Assembly (NCBI GenBank): GCA_016875095.1
Contig: VGSG01000028.1
Span: 1-42,073, forward strand
Direction: 5' to 3'
Length of the DNA stretch: 42,073 nucleotides
Source of the DNA: Deltaproteobacteria bacterium
Lineage (GTDB): Bacteria; Desulfobacterota; Desulfomonilia; Desulfomonilales; Desulfomonilaceae
The notes beneath the pieces are model-generated. The model worked only from the letters and a program-made list of their open reading frames with translations, was not told the DNA's origin and did not search any database. Of the stretch, positions 34,081 to 42,073 are shown piece by piece; the first letter of the stretch is position 1, and each line of letters begins with the position of its first letter. The translations under genes and the position numbers were made by a program.

Positions 34081-35457
34081 CTAGATAAGGCCGTAGTCTT
34101 TGATCTTCTGCAAGAGCGAGGGATAGCTGATTTCCAGCAATTCCGCGGCCTGGGAACGGTTCCCGCCCGTGCGATTCAGGGCCTTGCTGATCAGGGTCTT
34201 TTCGAGGGATCGAGAGGCTTTCTTCAAGGAGAGATTGTCGTCCTCGTCCAAGAGAGACGCAGGCGGCGCTCCCGGCCGCCGTAGATCGTGCGGGAGACAG
34301 TCCAGCGTGATCTCAGCTCCTGCGCACAAAATCATCGCGCGTTCGATCACATTCTGAAGCTCTCGCACATTGCCCTTCCATGGCGCGTTCAGGAGCGCAT
34401 CTTGGGCTTCGCGGCTTATCCCCTTAACCTTAAGCTTCATCTTTTCATTGAACCGTCCCACGAAGTGCTCGAGAAGAGGAGCAATGTCCTCCCGACGGGC
34501 TCGCAGTGGCGGAATATGAATGCGCATGACGCTGAGGCGATAGTACAGGTCTTCTCGGAAGAGCCCGTTTTGCTTTTGGGCATCGAGATCTTCATTGGTT
34601 GCAGCCAATATCCGGACCGATACAGAGCGTTCCTGGTTTTCGCCCACTCGACGAATTCGACTTGAATCCAGCGCTCGCAGCAATTTGGATTGCGCGGACG
34701 GCGGAACCGCGCCGATTTCGTCAAGCAAAAGGCTCCCTCCGTCAGCCTCCTCAAAAAGTCCGGCCTTGTCAGCGACCGCGCCGGTGAACGCGCCCCGCGC
34801 GTGGCCAAAGAGCTCGCTCTCAAGGAGGCCTTCCGGCAACGCCGCGCAGTTAATAGCGACAAAAGCGCCGTCCGATCTCCCCGAACGCCGATGTATTTCC
34901 CGCGCGATGAGTTCCTTGCCCGTGCCCGACTCTCCCGTAATGAGCACGGATGATTCGAACCGAGCCGTTTGGTCGATTGTCTCCAGAATAGACTTCATGG
35001 CCGGACTCTCCGCGACGATGCGCCCGCTCGCTTCCGCGTGTCGCAACCGCCGCTTGAGCCGAATCACCTCCCGACGCAGTCGTTCTCTTTCCGAAGCTTT
35101 GCGCAGTGTAAGCGCCACTTCGTCAGCCTTGAACGGCTTGGCAATGTAGTCGTAAGCGCCTTTCCGGATGGCTTCCAGGGCCAAATCCACGTTGCCGTAT
35201 GCGCTCATGAGAATCACGATCGCGTCAATCGAACGGGCGCGCAGGTTCTCTACCAGTTGAATGCCGTCCATGCCCGGCATTCGAACGTCCGACAGGACAA
35301 AATCAAAGCTTTCAAGCTCAAGTATCCGAAGAGCCTCCTGCGCGGAAGACGCGCATACGGGCTCCAAGCCTTCCTTTTGCAGCAGGGCCCCCAGCATATG
35401 CAACATGTTCGGCTCATCGTCCACAATGAGAATTCTTTGAGACGTCGGAGACATCAT
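34081..35457 (-). CDS. NtrC-family sigma54-dependent response regulator
   Basis: Three domains: receiver (1-120) with phosphate-accepting D57 (LSDVRMPG); an AAA+ domain with GESGTGKE (Walker A), GAFTGA (sigma54 contact), LLLDEIG (Walker B) and arginine-rich sensor regions; and a Fis-type helix-turn-helix at the end (NRSQAAELLEISYPSLLQKI). On phosphorylation it would remodel sigma54 polymerase at target promoters. I prefer the ATG pair at 35457/35454, following AAGG, over a GTG at 35496 that lacks a site. No sensor kinase is adjacent, so its signal is unknown. The vWA-OmpA gene diverges from it and is a candidate target, but no GG/GC sigma54 promoter was seen. Confidence 0.92.
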   Translation of the reverse strand: MMSPTSQRILIVDDEPNMLHMLGALLQKEGLEPVCASSAQEALRILELESFDFVLSDVRMPGMDGIQLVENLRARSIDAIVILMSAYGNVDLALEAIRKGAYDYIAKPFKADEVALTLRKASERERLRREVIRLKRRLRHAEASGRIVAESPAMKSILETIDQTARFESSVLITGESGTGKELIAREIHRRSGRSDGAFVAINCAALPEGLLESELFGHARGAFTGAVADKAGLFEEADGGSLLLDEIGAVPPSAQSKLLRALDSSRIRRVGENQERSVSVRILAATNEDLDAQKQNGLFREDLYYRLSVMRIHIPPLRARREDIAPLLEHFVGRFNEKMKLKVKGISREAQDALLNAPWKGNVRELQNVIERAMILCAGAEITLDCLPHDLRRPGAPPASLLDEDDNLSLKKASRSLEKTLISKALNRTGGNRSQAAELLEISYPSLLQKIKDYGLI

Positions 35458-35875
35458 AAATCCTTGAGGCTGATCCTTCGCCGCATGCTCAGCCACGGCC
35501 GGAGAGACAAGTCATGGAATCATTGCCGCAATTCCTATTTGATTCAAGAGGCTACGTCCCGTCAGCGCCGGTTTCGCAGGAATGACCGGAAAACCTTCAC
35601 TGGCTTCGCCCCACCGAATTGCCTGTTTCGAAGCTTGGGGACTATGTTCTTGGCAACCGGCATAGATATTAGACGGCCGTTCCGATCCCGGCATATTATG
35701 TGTCGGAGGCCGCCCGCGATCAATGATCAACTGACAAAGTCTTGAGGAAATTATTGACGGGTCGGCATAGGTCTTGACATTATTGACTTTTTACTTTAAT
35801 ATAAAGATATAGGTATCGGTTATTATGAAGGTTAAACTAATAATACGAAAGCCGCGGTCCTCAGGAGGACGCCCC
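35458..35875. other. Divergent intergenic region
   Basis: A 418-bp stretch between the response regulator and the vWA-OmpA gene. It contains a fragment of the dispersed GCAGGAATGAC repeat near 35574 and the sigma70 promoter of the right-hand gene. No coding frame is convincing. Confidence 0.45.
35774..35802 (+). promoter_or_regulatory. Sigma70 promoter of the vWA-OmpA gene
   Basis: A perfect TTGACA (35774-35779) is followed after 17 bp by TAATAT (35797-35802). The surrounding sequence is unusually AT-rich. A second TTGACT at 35783 could start nearby. The leader to the ATG at 35876 is about 68 nt. Confidence 0.55.
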
Positions 35876-37075
35876 ATGAAAAGAGCCCTGAAGGCAACGC
35901 TTCTGCTCGCAGCGCTGCTCGCGCTTCCCAGCGCGCTCCCCGCCGACATCAAGAGGAACAAGGACCACGACTTCGTCCCGAAAGTCCACAATCTCGTCTT
36001 TGTGATGGATGTTTCCGACTCCATGATGAGCGGCTATCCCAACACATTTGACCTGACTCGTCACTTTATTGCCTGGCGCGCCTTCAAGCTGTTTAATCAG
36101 GTTATGCCCCATGTGCCGCGCTGGCAATACGATTTGAACACCGCGGTCATCAGCTTCGGAGACAAGAAATGCCCAAGAATCGTTAGTCCTCTGAGCCCGT
36201 GGGAACGGGTGAAGTACGATAAGCTTTTTCCGTGCTTGCGTGAGAATGGTTTCTATCCTTGGCGAACGGTCGGTTTCCAGGAGGCGCTCCAACTTGCGGG
36301 CGCTATTTTGGGAACCGCGTGCGGTCGAGGCGCTGCGCTGGTTCTGTCCGATGGAGGGTCCCTTGGTGAGTGCCCGCAAAAGACCGCGACCGCGCTGAAG
36401 GAACGGTTTGGAGACAAGATACGCGTCTACGGCATATTCTTTGGGAACACGGAGAGTGGTTGGCGCAATCTCTATGAAGTGTGCAAGCTGACGGGCGGAT
36501 ACGCTCGACACTGGGAGGATGTGCGCACCCATCAACTAATGCAGGATTTCGCGCATGATCTGACCGTGCAGGAAATCATGTTTCCATATCCGGAGATCTT
36601 CTTTAAGCATGACAGCGCGGACCTGATTCCCCCGGAAACGATCAAGCTCGAGAGTGTCGCGAACTTCCTCCACGCGATCCCTCAGTATGTTCTGCAAATC
36701 GACGGGCACAGCGATTTTCTTGGCGGCGAACGGCACAACTTCAATCTGGCCTTGAAACGAGCCCGAAACGTTCGAGACGCGCTCGTCAGAATGTACAACA
36801 TTCACCCTGACAGAATCCGCGTCCGGTCATGGGGCGAAGAGCTCCCCCGCTATGACAATCAGAACCTGGAGACTCGTTTGAGGAACAACCAGGCCAATCT
36901 GTACCTTGTCCTACCGCTAAGGAATTTTCCCTACGATGAAAAGAATTTGCACACGTTCGGCGTGAAGGCGGTGGGAGACCTGTTCAACACCCAGGAGCGC
37001 GAAAACGACCGAGAATGGGCTTGGCCCGACACGGCTCCGCCAGGAGCGGCGCTTCCAGTCAAGAAATTCCGTTGA
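35876..37075 (+). CDS. Periplasmic vWA domain-OmpA-like peptidoglycan-binding protein
   Basis: The ATG at 35876 follows AGGAGG at seven bases. The 399-aa product has a signal peptide (about 1-24). A von Willebrand A domain follows, with the metal site DVSDS (D45, S47, S49) and a later LSDGG loop. A C-terminal OmpA-like domain (about 255-365) contains GHSDFLGGERHNFNLALKRARNVRDAL and the RVRSWGEELP segment that binds peptidoglycan. The fusion would tie a metal-dependent adhesion domain to the cell wall. It diverges from the sigma54 regulator, and a barrel protein gene converges from the right. Role unknown; adhesion or envelope assembly is inferred. Confidence 0.9.
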   Translation: MKRALKATLLLAALLALPSALPADIKRNKDHDFVPKVHNLVFVMDVSDSMMSGYPNTFDLTRHFIAWRAFKLFNQVMPHVPRWQYDLNTAVISFGDKKCPRIVSPLSPWERVKYDKLFPCLRENGFYPWRTVGFQEALQLAGAILGTACGRGAALVLSDGGSLGECPQKTATALKERFGDKIRVYGIFFGNTESGWRNLYEVCKLTGGYARHWEDVRTHQLMQDFAHDLTVQEIMFPYPEIFFKHDSADLIPPETIKLESVANFLHAIPQYVLQIDGHSDFLGGERHNFNLALKRARNVRDALVRMYNIHPDRIRVRSWGEELPRYDNQNLETRLRNNQANLYLVLPLRNFPYDEKNLHTFGVKAVGDLFNTQERENDREWAWPDTAPPGAALPVKKFR

Positions 37076-37078
37076 GCG

Positions 37079-37113
37079 CTAAAAGGCCGTCGAGCGCAAA
37101 GGGCGCCTTTTAG
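37079..37113. terminator. Hairpin after the vWA-OmpA gene
   Basis: CTAAAAGGC (37079-37087) pairs with GCCTTTTAG (37105-37113), a perfect 9-bp stem with a 17-nt loop, three bases after the stop codon. The stem ends in U-rich sequence but no separate T tract follows. A weak terminator for the rightward gene is likely. Confidence 0.5.
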
Positions 37114-37239
37114 GCCGGGATCCTGAGCCGGATCGCCGCAGGATTATGCGCCCACGCGGCATCACTGCGATCTTGAGAACACCAAGACGTCTGAGACAGG
37201 GTCCGGAATCGGTCGGCCAGGCGTTTGAGGAATTTTTTC

Positions 37240-37270
37240 CAATAGAAAAGGCCCGGCGTATTGCCGGGCC
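37240..37270 (-). terminator. Rho-independent terminator of the outer-membrane gene
   Basis: Read on the minus strand, GGCCCGGC and GCCGGGCC (37250-37257 and 37263-37270) form an 8-bp GC stem with a 5-nt loop, followed by TTTTCTATT. It is about 70 bp downstream of the leftward outer-membrane protein gene. Confidence 0.8.
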
Positions 37271-37341
37271 ACGGTCACTCAAATCAACCTTGCGGTATTA
37301 CAAGCGGGGGAGGAATTGGGGCGAAACCGGCAAACACTCCA

Positions 37342-38367
37342 TTAGAAGAGGAATCCAACTTCCACGAAGGCCCCGTCCACGGTGGTGTTGAACCGCTGGG
37401 CCGCCTTATCCTTTCTGAGCTGGGCATAGTGGTAACCACCTTTGACGAAGCCGAAGCGACCTTGCTTGATGGGGATGAGATAGCTGAGATTCGCCTCAGC
37501 GTCATACCCGATATGGTCGTCCAAGAAAGCCACTCCGCCTTTCAGGCCCAGGGCCAGAGTGCTGCCCCGGTAGTTCTTCAGACACTTGTTGAACTCAACC
37601 CCCAACAAGGCCAGGTTCTTGTCGTCATTCCAGGTGACCAGAGCCTCGGGCCCCAGCGCCGCGCCGATGGAGAGCTTATCCTGAATGTGCATCCAGTCGG
37701 CAAATACGCTCGTCACACTGTTGGTGGTCCGCTTCAGATCCAAGACCAGACCGAGCCGGTGTTCGGAGCGTTCCCACTTTGAGCGGAGGTTGGTCCCACC
37801 GGCAAACGTCTGCCCTCCAAAGGTGAAGGTGGTGACAGGCTGGCCCGTGCCTTCCTTCCTCATGGGGGAGTACGAGTATCTAAGGCCCCAGCGAGGCTGG
37901 AATTGATAGAAGGCGTGCAGAGACCAGATGTTGTGACCGCTCTTGGAAATCCCCAGATGATCGCTGAAATTGATCAGAGAGGACTCGAGGCCCGTGACGG
38001 CCGCGCCATAGCGAGCCTCACCCTGAACCCTGCCGAAGAGGACCCTGGGCGCGAGTACGAACTGTCCCTGCGCGGGCATGGGCAGGCAACAGTCCGGTCC
38101 CCATTCCGTAGGGATGAAGCCTGAAATGCCCCGGAGACTCTGGACAATGCCTTGGCTTGGCTTGGCCTTGACAACAGGCGCTGGAGCCGCGGTGACGCCC
38201 GTGGCCGTTGGCGGCTTCACCTTGGCGATGGATTTGTAACCAGCGGCAGAGTCTTTCGGAGCTCCGGTACATGGATCATAGGTGGTACTACCCGCCCAGG
38301 CGCCGGCGCTCAAGACTGCCGCAGAAAATAACAGCAGTACTGTGCACTTGAGAACCGTTCTTAACAT
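37342..38367 (-). CDS. Outer-membrane beta-barrel protein
   Basis: The ATG at 38367 follows GGAGGG; the frame stays open further upstream but without a start signal. The 341-aa product has a signal peptide (about 1-25, ending AGAWA). A Pro/Lys-rich linker follows, then alternating strands with aromatic ends (for example LHAFYQFQPRWGLRYSYSP, FVKGGYHYAQL), and the protein ends in Phe-Leu-Phe. That is a BAM-recognised barrel end. It has its own promoter and terminator, so it is likely abundant. It may be a porin or surface protein; no family specific enough to name a substrate. Confidence 0.8.
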   Translation of the reverse strand: MLRTVLKCTVLLLFSAAVLSAGAWAGSTTYDPCTGAPKDSAAGYKSIAKVKPPTATGVTAAPAPVVKAKPSQGIVQSLRGISGFIPTEWGPDCCLPMPAQGQFVLAPRVLFGRVQGEARYGAAVTGLESSLINFSDHLGISKSGHNIWSLHAFYQFQPRWGLRYSYSPMRKEGTGQPVTTFTFGGQTFAGGTNLRSKWERSEHRLGLVLDLKRTTNSVTSVFADWMHIQDKLSIGAALGPEALVTWNDDKNLALLGVEFNKCLKNYRGSTLALGLKGGVAFLDDHIGYDAEANLSYLIPIKQGRFGFVKGGYHYAQLRKDKAAQRFNTTVDGAFVEVGFLF

Positions 38368-38403
38368 AATACCCTCCCTCAGGGTCTGATGTGTTGCGAG
38401 GGT

Positions 38404-38432
38404 GAGATAAGCCGGTTCGATCACAATGTCAA
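38404..38432 (-). promoter_or_regulatory. Sigma70 promoter of the outer-membrane gene
   Basis: On the minus strand, TTGACA (38427-38432) and TATCTC (38404-38409) are 17 bp apart. The -35 is perfect; the -10 keeps TAT. The leader to 38367 is about 30 nt. Upstream DNA is AT-rich, as at strong promoters. Confidence 0.55.
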
Positions 38433-38796
38433 GCAAAAAATCCTCTTAGATCAAAAATTTATTTCAAAAAGCTAGAAATTGGTTGAATTTATGTGAGGCA
38501 GTGGCTGTCTATGTAGCTAACCTTATTGACTATTACCTACAAGCCTGCCTTTCCCGTGCGGAAGCGATAACTGGAAGAAATTTACTTAATTATCTATGAT
38601 ATCAAGCTAATTTGGTGAATGACATGAGACAGGATTGCCCTGCTGGCCTGCGCGCAACTCCCATGCCGCGGCCTCCTTTGTGACCTTTATTACTTGAGCT
38701 AATTCTTCTAATTCCTTGATTAATCAGTCTATTTACGGCAGCGTTGCCGCGCGGCTCCCGCGAGGAACCCCGAAAATCCTGCAGACCCGCGGCGGA
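38433..38796. other. AT-rich intergenic region, no gene
   Basis: About 360 bp between two leftward genes. It is clearly richer in A and T than its surroundings (for example near 38440-38480 and 38575-38620). No coding frame is credible and no tRNA or hairpin terminator was recognised. It may act as an upstream element of the strong outer-membrane gene promoter. Confidence 0.5.
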
Positions 38797-39579
38797 TCAG
38801 CTCACTTCAGTATAGTAGTCCCTACGGGGAAGCTGGGGGGACCGCTCGAAAATGCGGAATTTGGCCAATCCCATCTTTTGCAGTCTGAATCGGAGGGAAG
38901 TCCACAGCACGCCCAGCCCGTACACCACAGAGCGTCGAAAATTGATGGACGAGGCTTCAGCGAAGTATCTGGTCGGGCACGAAATCTCACCCAGCCGAAA
39001 GCCGAAGAAGATCGCCTGGGCAAGCATCTCGTTGTCGAAGACGAAGTCATCGGAGTTGTGATGGAGGGGGAGGTCTTCCAGGACGCGACGGGAGAAGGCC
39101 CGGAAGCCCGTGTGGAATTCAGAGAGCTTGGAACCGAACATCAGGTTCTCGATGAGGGTGAGGACTCGGTTGGAGATGTATTTATACGCAGGCATCCCGG
39201 ACTTGTGGGCAGCGCCGCCAAGAATGCGCGAACCGAGGACCACGTCGTATTCCCCGGAGACCACCATTGCGGCCATAGCCGGCACCAGCCGCGGGCAATA
39301 CTGATAATCCGGATGCAGCATCACTACCACGTCCGCGCCTCTCTTGAGGGCTTCGGTGTAGCAGGTTTTCTGGTTTCGGCCGTACCCGTAGTTCCGATCA
39401 TGGCGGAAGGATTGGATATTCATCTCGCGGGCCAGTCGAACTGTTTCATCGGAGCTATAGTCATCCACCAGCAGGATGTCGTCCACCACCTGGCGGTCCA
39501 GTTCAAGAACGGTCTGGCGCAAAGTTTTTTCCGCGTTGTATGCGGGGAGCACGACGAGTATTCTTTGTCCGTTGAGCAT
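38797..39579 (-). CDS. Family 2 glycosyltransferase (polyprenyl-phosphate sugar transferase type)
   Basis: This 260-aa GT-A enzyme carries LPAYNAEKTL, DDYSSDETV, NYGYGRNQ and MLHPDYQY, followed by SRILGG. It resembles the dolichol/undecaprenyl-phosphate mannosyl- and glucosyltransferase group (DPM1-like), which moves sugar from a nucleotide donor to a lipid phosphate. No C-terminal membrane helices are seen, so it would attach peripherally. It starts 22 bp after the xdhC-like gene ends, on the same strand, and may be co-transcribed with it despite the unrelated role. The exact sugar is unknown. Confidence 0.85.
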   Translation of the reverse strand: MLNGQRILVVLPAYNAEKTLRQTVLELDRQVVDDILLVDDYSSDETVRLAREMNIQSFRHDRNYGYGRNQKTCYTEALKRGADVVVMLHPDYQYCPRLVPAMAAMVVSGEYDVVLGSRILGGAAHKSGMPAYKYISNRVLTLIENLMFGSKLSEFHTGFRAFSRRVLEDLPLHHNSDDFVFDNEMLAQAIFFGFRLGEISCPTRYFAEASSINFRRSVVYGLGVLWTSLRFRLQKMGLAKFRIFERSPQLPRRDYYTEVS

Positions 39580-39601
39580 GGAGATTTTTCCGCGAATGCC
39601 G

Positions 39602-40669
39602 TCAGACTTTCTTGCGTTGCTCGCTGCTTCGGCGGACCTGGATCATTTCCGCGACGATGGAAACAGCGAGTTCTTGCGGCGTTTCACCCCCGATCCGCAC
39701 GCCTATGGGAGCATGGACCCTCTCCAGGTCCTCAAGGGTGAAGCCTTCGTGTAGGAGCGCTTCACGAATAAGGCTCACCTTGCGTCTGGACCCCATCATT
39801 CCCACGTAACCGGCCTTGGTTCGGAGAGCCTGCTCCAGCACGAGCTTGTCGTGCCTATGCCCTCGGGTGACGATAACAATGAAGGTGTCTTCATCCACAG
39901 AGCGATCCCTGAAGGAGTTCTCAAATGAGTCCAGGACCACAACTTCATCCGCTTCCGGAATCCGTTCCCTTGACGCGAATTCCGCTCGATCGTCCAGGAC
40001 TACCACCTTGAAATCCACATAGGCCGCGAGGCGCGCGACGCATTCGCCCACATGGCCCGCGCCGAATACGTATGCAGGACCTGTGGGGCGGAGCCGCTCC
40101 AGAAAGATAGGATACTGGAGTCCCGGGACTTCGAGGAGCTGCGCAGGCTTAAGGAGCCTGGACTCGGGCATGGCTCGAATCGCAAGCTCTTCCCCGGGAA
40201 AGCCACCGAGCTTCCAAGCCGATCCATCGGTCAGCAGATGCTCCACACGACCTTGGCCGCCCGGTGGGATGGACATCGGCGTAAAGAAGAAGGCCGATCC
40301 CCTTTGTAGCGAAATCTCGGATAGTCGCCCGATCACTTCCCTGAGGCTTTGGTCCCGCGCATCCACGTACTCGACCAGGACCTCCGCGCTGCCTCCACAG
40401 AGCTGATCAGAGGAGCTTGCGTCTTGACCTGTGAACGAAAAAGGCGCTCTCCGAGACATCCCCTCCTTCAGCGCATCACGAGCCAGGTCTTGCACCTTGG
40501 CCTCAAATTGTCCCCCGCCTATGGTTCCTACAATGGCGCCGTCCTTCCGCACCAGGAATCGTGTTCCGAGGTGACGTGGAGAAGATCCGGCCACCCCGAC
40601 GATGGTCGCGAGGACGAAGTCATTGCCTTGCTCAAACTGCTCTACTGCCGCTCGCCAGATTGCCAGCAT
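39602..40669 (-). CDS. XdhC/CoxI-family molybdenum cofactor protein
   Basis: The 355-aa protein has the N-terminal XdhC/CoxI domain (SSPRHLGTRFLV, GTIGGGQFE) and a C-terminal Rossmann domain (YVFGAGHVGE, VLDDR, then TRGHRHDKL and GMMGSRRK). XdhC binds molybdenum cofactor, helps its sulfuration and delivers it to xanthine dehydrogenase-type enzymes. The ATG at 40669 follows GAGGG. No hydroxylase genes are adjacent, so the client is elsewhere. Presence together with moeA indicates a working molybdenum-hydroxylase pathway. It is the first gene of a two-gene leftward unit. Confidence 0.9.
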   Translation of the reverse strand: MLAIWRAAVEQFEQGNDFVLATIVGVAGSSPRHLGTRFLVRKDGAIVGTIGGGQFEAKVQDLARDALKEGMSRRAPFSFTGQDASSSDQLCGGSAEVLVEYVDARDQSLREVIGRLSEISLQRGSAFFFTPMSIPPGGQGRVEHLLTDGSAWKLGGFPGEELAIRAMPESRLLKPAQLLEVPGLQYPIFLERLRPTGPAYVFGAGHVGECVARLAAYVDFKVVVLDDRAEFASRERIPEADEVVVLDSFENSFRDRSVDEDTFIVIVTRGHRHDKLVLEQALRTKAGYVGMMGSRRKVSLIREALLHEGFTLEDLERVHAPIGVRIGGETPQELAVSIVAEMIQVRRSSEQRKKV

Positions 40670-41063
40670 GGTCTCATTCCCTCTTTCGTGGGAAGTAGTG
40701 TAGGTCGCCCGAGCGCCCGAAAGGCCCTCAGACGGAGGATATCCTCCAAAAATGTATCATGCGAGGCAATGAGACGTCTTGTCAAGCAACCTGCGCCTTC
40801 GGGCGCCACCGCTCACTGAATGGAGACCCGGTGTCACGCAGAGTCATTGGCGCGCGACTTCAACGCCACGACACCTTTGGGATGATAATCAGGTCAACGG
40901 CGCGCCGGGAATCGGGCCCTTTGGGGAACGAGACGCCGCCGAGGTTGGGTTTCCCATAGGATAATGAGCCAGGCTGACGGTATCATGTGCTATCCTTCAC
41001 AGAGGTCCGGCTCGGCGAACTCCGACCGGATATGGCAACGAGGCGAAGAAGCGGAGGTGACCC
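40670..41063. other. Divergent intergenic region, no gene seen
   Basis: About 390 bp between the xdhC-like gene and nnr. Short open frames at 40759-40964 lack a ribosome binding site and protein-like content. It must hold the two divergent promoters, but no convincing hexamer pair was found. Confidence 0.45.
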
Positions 41064-42073
41064 GTGTATCTCGTGACAGCGGATGAAATGAGGGCGTTGG
41101 ATGCGGTCGCGATTCAGGAATACGGCATCCCCGGCGCGGTTCTGATGGAGAATGCCGGGCGCAGCACGTTTCACATCCTTCGGGAATACCTTGAAGGGCA
41201 GATCCGCGGATTGAGAGTAGCCGTTGTCGCAGGCCCGGGAAATAACGGCGGGGACGGTTACGTCATCGCGCGGCACCTCATCAATCATGGGGCTGAGGTG
41301 GAGACGTTCCTTCTGGCCCCGCGGGAGACGATCAAGGGTGACGCGCTGATCAATCTCCTCGTGCTTGAAAAGATGACTTCTCAGATCTTCTCCGTGACGG
41401 ATGAAGCCGCGTTGGCCCATGCGGCGTTTGTCTGGAGCGAGGCGGACGTCATCGTGGATGCGATTCTGGGGACAGGTCTCACCTCTGAGGTTCGTCCTCC
41501 GTACCGCGAAGCGATCGAACGGATAAACGACGCGCCGGGTCTCAAACTGGCGGTGGACCTCCCGTCCGGGCTCGATGCGGACACGGGCAAGGCGCTGGGG
41601 GTGGCTGTGCGAGCCGACCTGACCGCGACGTACGGGTTCATGAAACTCGGCATGGCCCTTTATCCCGGCGTGGAATACTGCGGTACGGTCGAAGTGGTGG
41701 ATATTTCCATCCCGGTAAACGCGGTGGAAAACAATCCTCCTGCAGCCCACCTGTACGATCGAATCCAAAGCACGCAATTCTGGAGGCGCCGGGCCGATCC
41801 CGAGGCTCACAAGGGAACTTTCGGCCATCTTCTGATCGTTGGCGGTTCTCCCGGCAAGACCGGAGCGCCGGCAATGGCCGCGCGAGCCGCGGGCCGCATG
41901 GGCGCGGGCCTGGTCACCGTGGGCGCGCCGGCGTCATTGAACCCGATTCTGGAAGTGAAACTCACCGAAGAGATGACCGAGCCGCTGCCCGAGAGCATCC
42001 CCGGCTATCTGGGGGAGGCTTCGACCCAGCGCATCCTCGCTCTGGCCGAAAACAAGAGGTGCGTGGTCCTGGG
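41064..42073 (+). CDS. nnr: Bifunctional NAD(P)H-hydrate epimerase/dehydratase (partial)
   Basis: Nnr repairs hydrated NAD(P)H: the N-terminal epimerase part interconverts R and S forms, and the C-terminal part dehydrates the S form with ADP. The GTG at 41064 follows GGAGG and the frame is open to the window end (336 codons). Visible are TADEMRALD, MENAGR, PGNNGGDGYV (58-67), DLPSGLDADTG and then the start of the dehydratase domain (HKGTFGHLLIVGGSPGKTGA). The last third, with its NGTPGD motif, lies beyond the edge. It diverges from the xdhC-like gene. Confidence 0.93.
   Translation, partial: MYLVTADEMRALDAVAIQEYGIPGAVLMENAGRSTFHILREYLEGQIRGLRVAVVAGPGNNGGDGYVIARHLINHGAEVETFLLAPRETIKGDALINLLVLEKMTSQIFSVTDEAALAHAAFVWSEADVIVDAILGTGLTSEVRPPYREAIERINDAPGLKLAVDLPSGLDADTGKALGVAVRADLTATYGFMKLGMALYPGVEYCGTVEVVDISIPVNAVENNPPAAHLYDRIQSTQFWRRRADPEAHKGTFGHLLIVGGSPGKTGAPAMAARAAGRMGAGLVTVGAPASLNPILEVKLTEEMTEPLPESIPGYLGEASTQRILALAENKRCVVL

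Noticed and set aside
40759-40964. Small genes between the xdhC-like gene and nnr
   Set aside because: Overlapping short frames without ribosome binding sites or recognisable composition.

Overview
The window reads as a GC-rich chromosomal segment of a Gram-negative anaerobe, most likely a Desulfobacterota (former Deltaproteobacteria) lineage such as the syntroph or Desulfomonile-like groups. Pointers are beta-barrel proteins with signal peptides, meso-DAP cell-wall recycling (mpl), a B12-dependent class II ribonucleotide reductase as the only RNR seen, an AmrS radical SAM enzyme, XdhC/MoeA molybdenum functions and small zinc-ribbon proteins. No 16S or other decisive marker is present, so the placement is inference (about 0.5).

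Left edge (1-3026): the end of an integrated mobile element. Several short, tightly packed unknown genes lead into an excisionase-like protein and a tyrosine integrase whose stop lies 8 bp from the 3' end of an intact tRNA-Pro(CGG). This is the usual architecture of a tRNA-targeting island or prophage, and the rest of the element lies beyond the left edge. The tRNA keeps its own promoter on the chromosomal side.

3027-8171: an outer-membrane protein gene broken by one extra T in a T6 run, a threonine/serine dehydratase, a crotonase-family enzyme lacking one of the two crotonase glutamates, and asnA. 8172-11479 is accessory: a possible solo IS end, a decayed IS1182-like transposase that cuts into an unknown gene, an exported ankyrin lipoprotein with an ankyrin fragment behind it, and inverted repeats.

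11480-28138: carB, hisF and panE; a secreted metallo-beta-lactamase/double-rhodanese protein followed by a flavin reductase-like protein; then a probable leftward operon mpl-amrS-rpe-TPR protein-transglycosylase-like protein for envelope and central metabolism. Then come a VOC protein, a small winged-helix regulator, and two overlapping acetyltransferase genes, the second resembling AcuA, which controls acyl/acetyl-CoA synthetases.

28139-42073: cytidine deaminase, then a small zinc-ribbon gene bracketed by two copies of a hairpin repeat, then nrdJ behind a strong sigma70-type promoter. It continues with moeA, a sigma54-dependent response regulator, a periplasmic vWA-OmpA fusion, an outer-membrane beta-barrel protein, a glycosyltransferase, an xdhC-like gene and the 5' part of the bifunctional NAD(P)HX repair gene nnr. 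I found no CRISPR array, rRNA or riboswitch.

The most unusual items are the repeat-bracketed zinc-ribbon gene, the apparently inactive transglycosylase, the GNAT/AcuA pair and the single-base frameshift in the outer-membrane protein. None is a clearly new multi-gene system on sequence alone.
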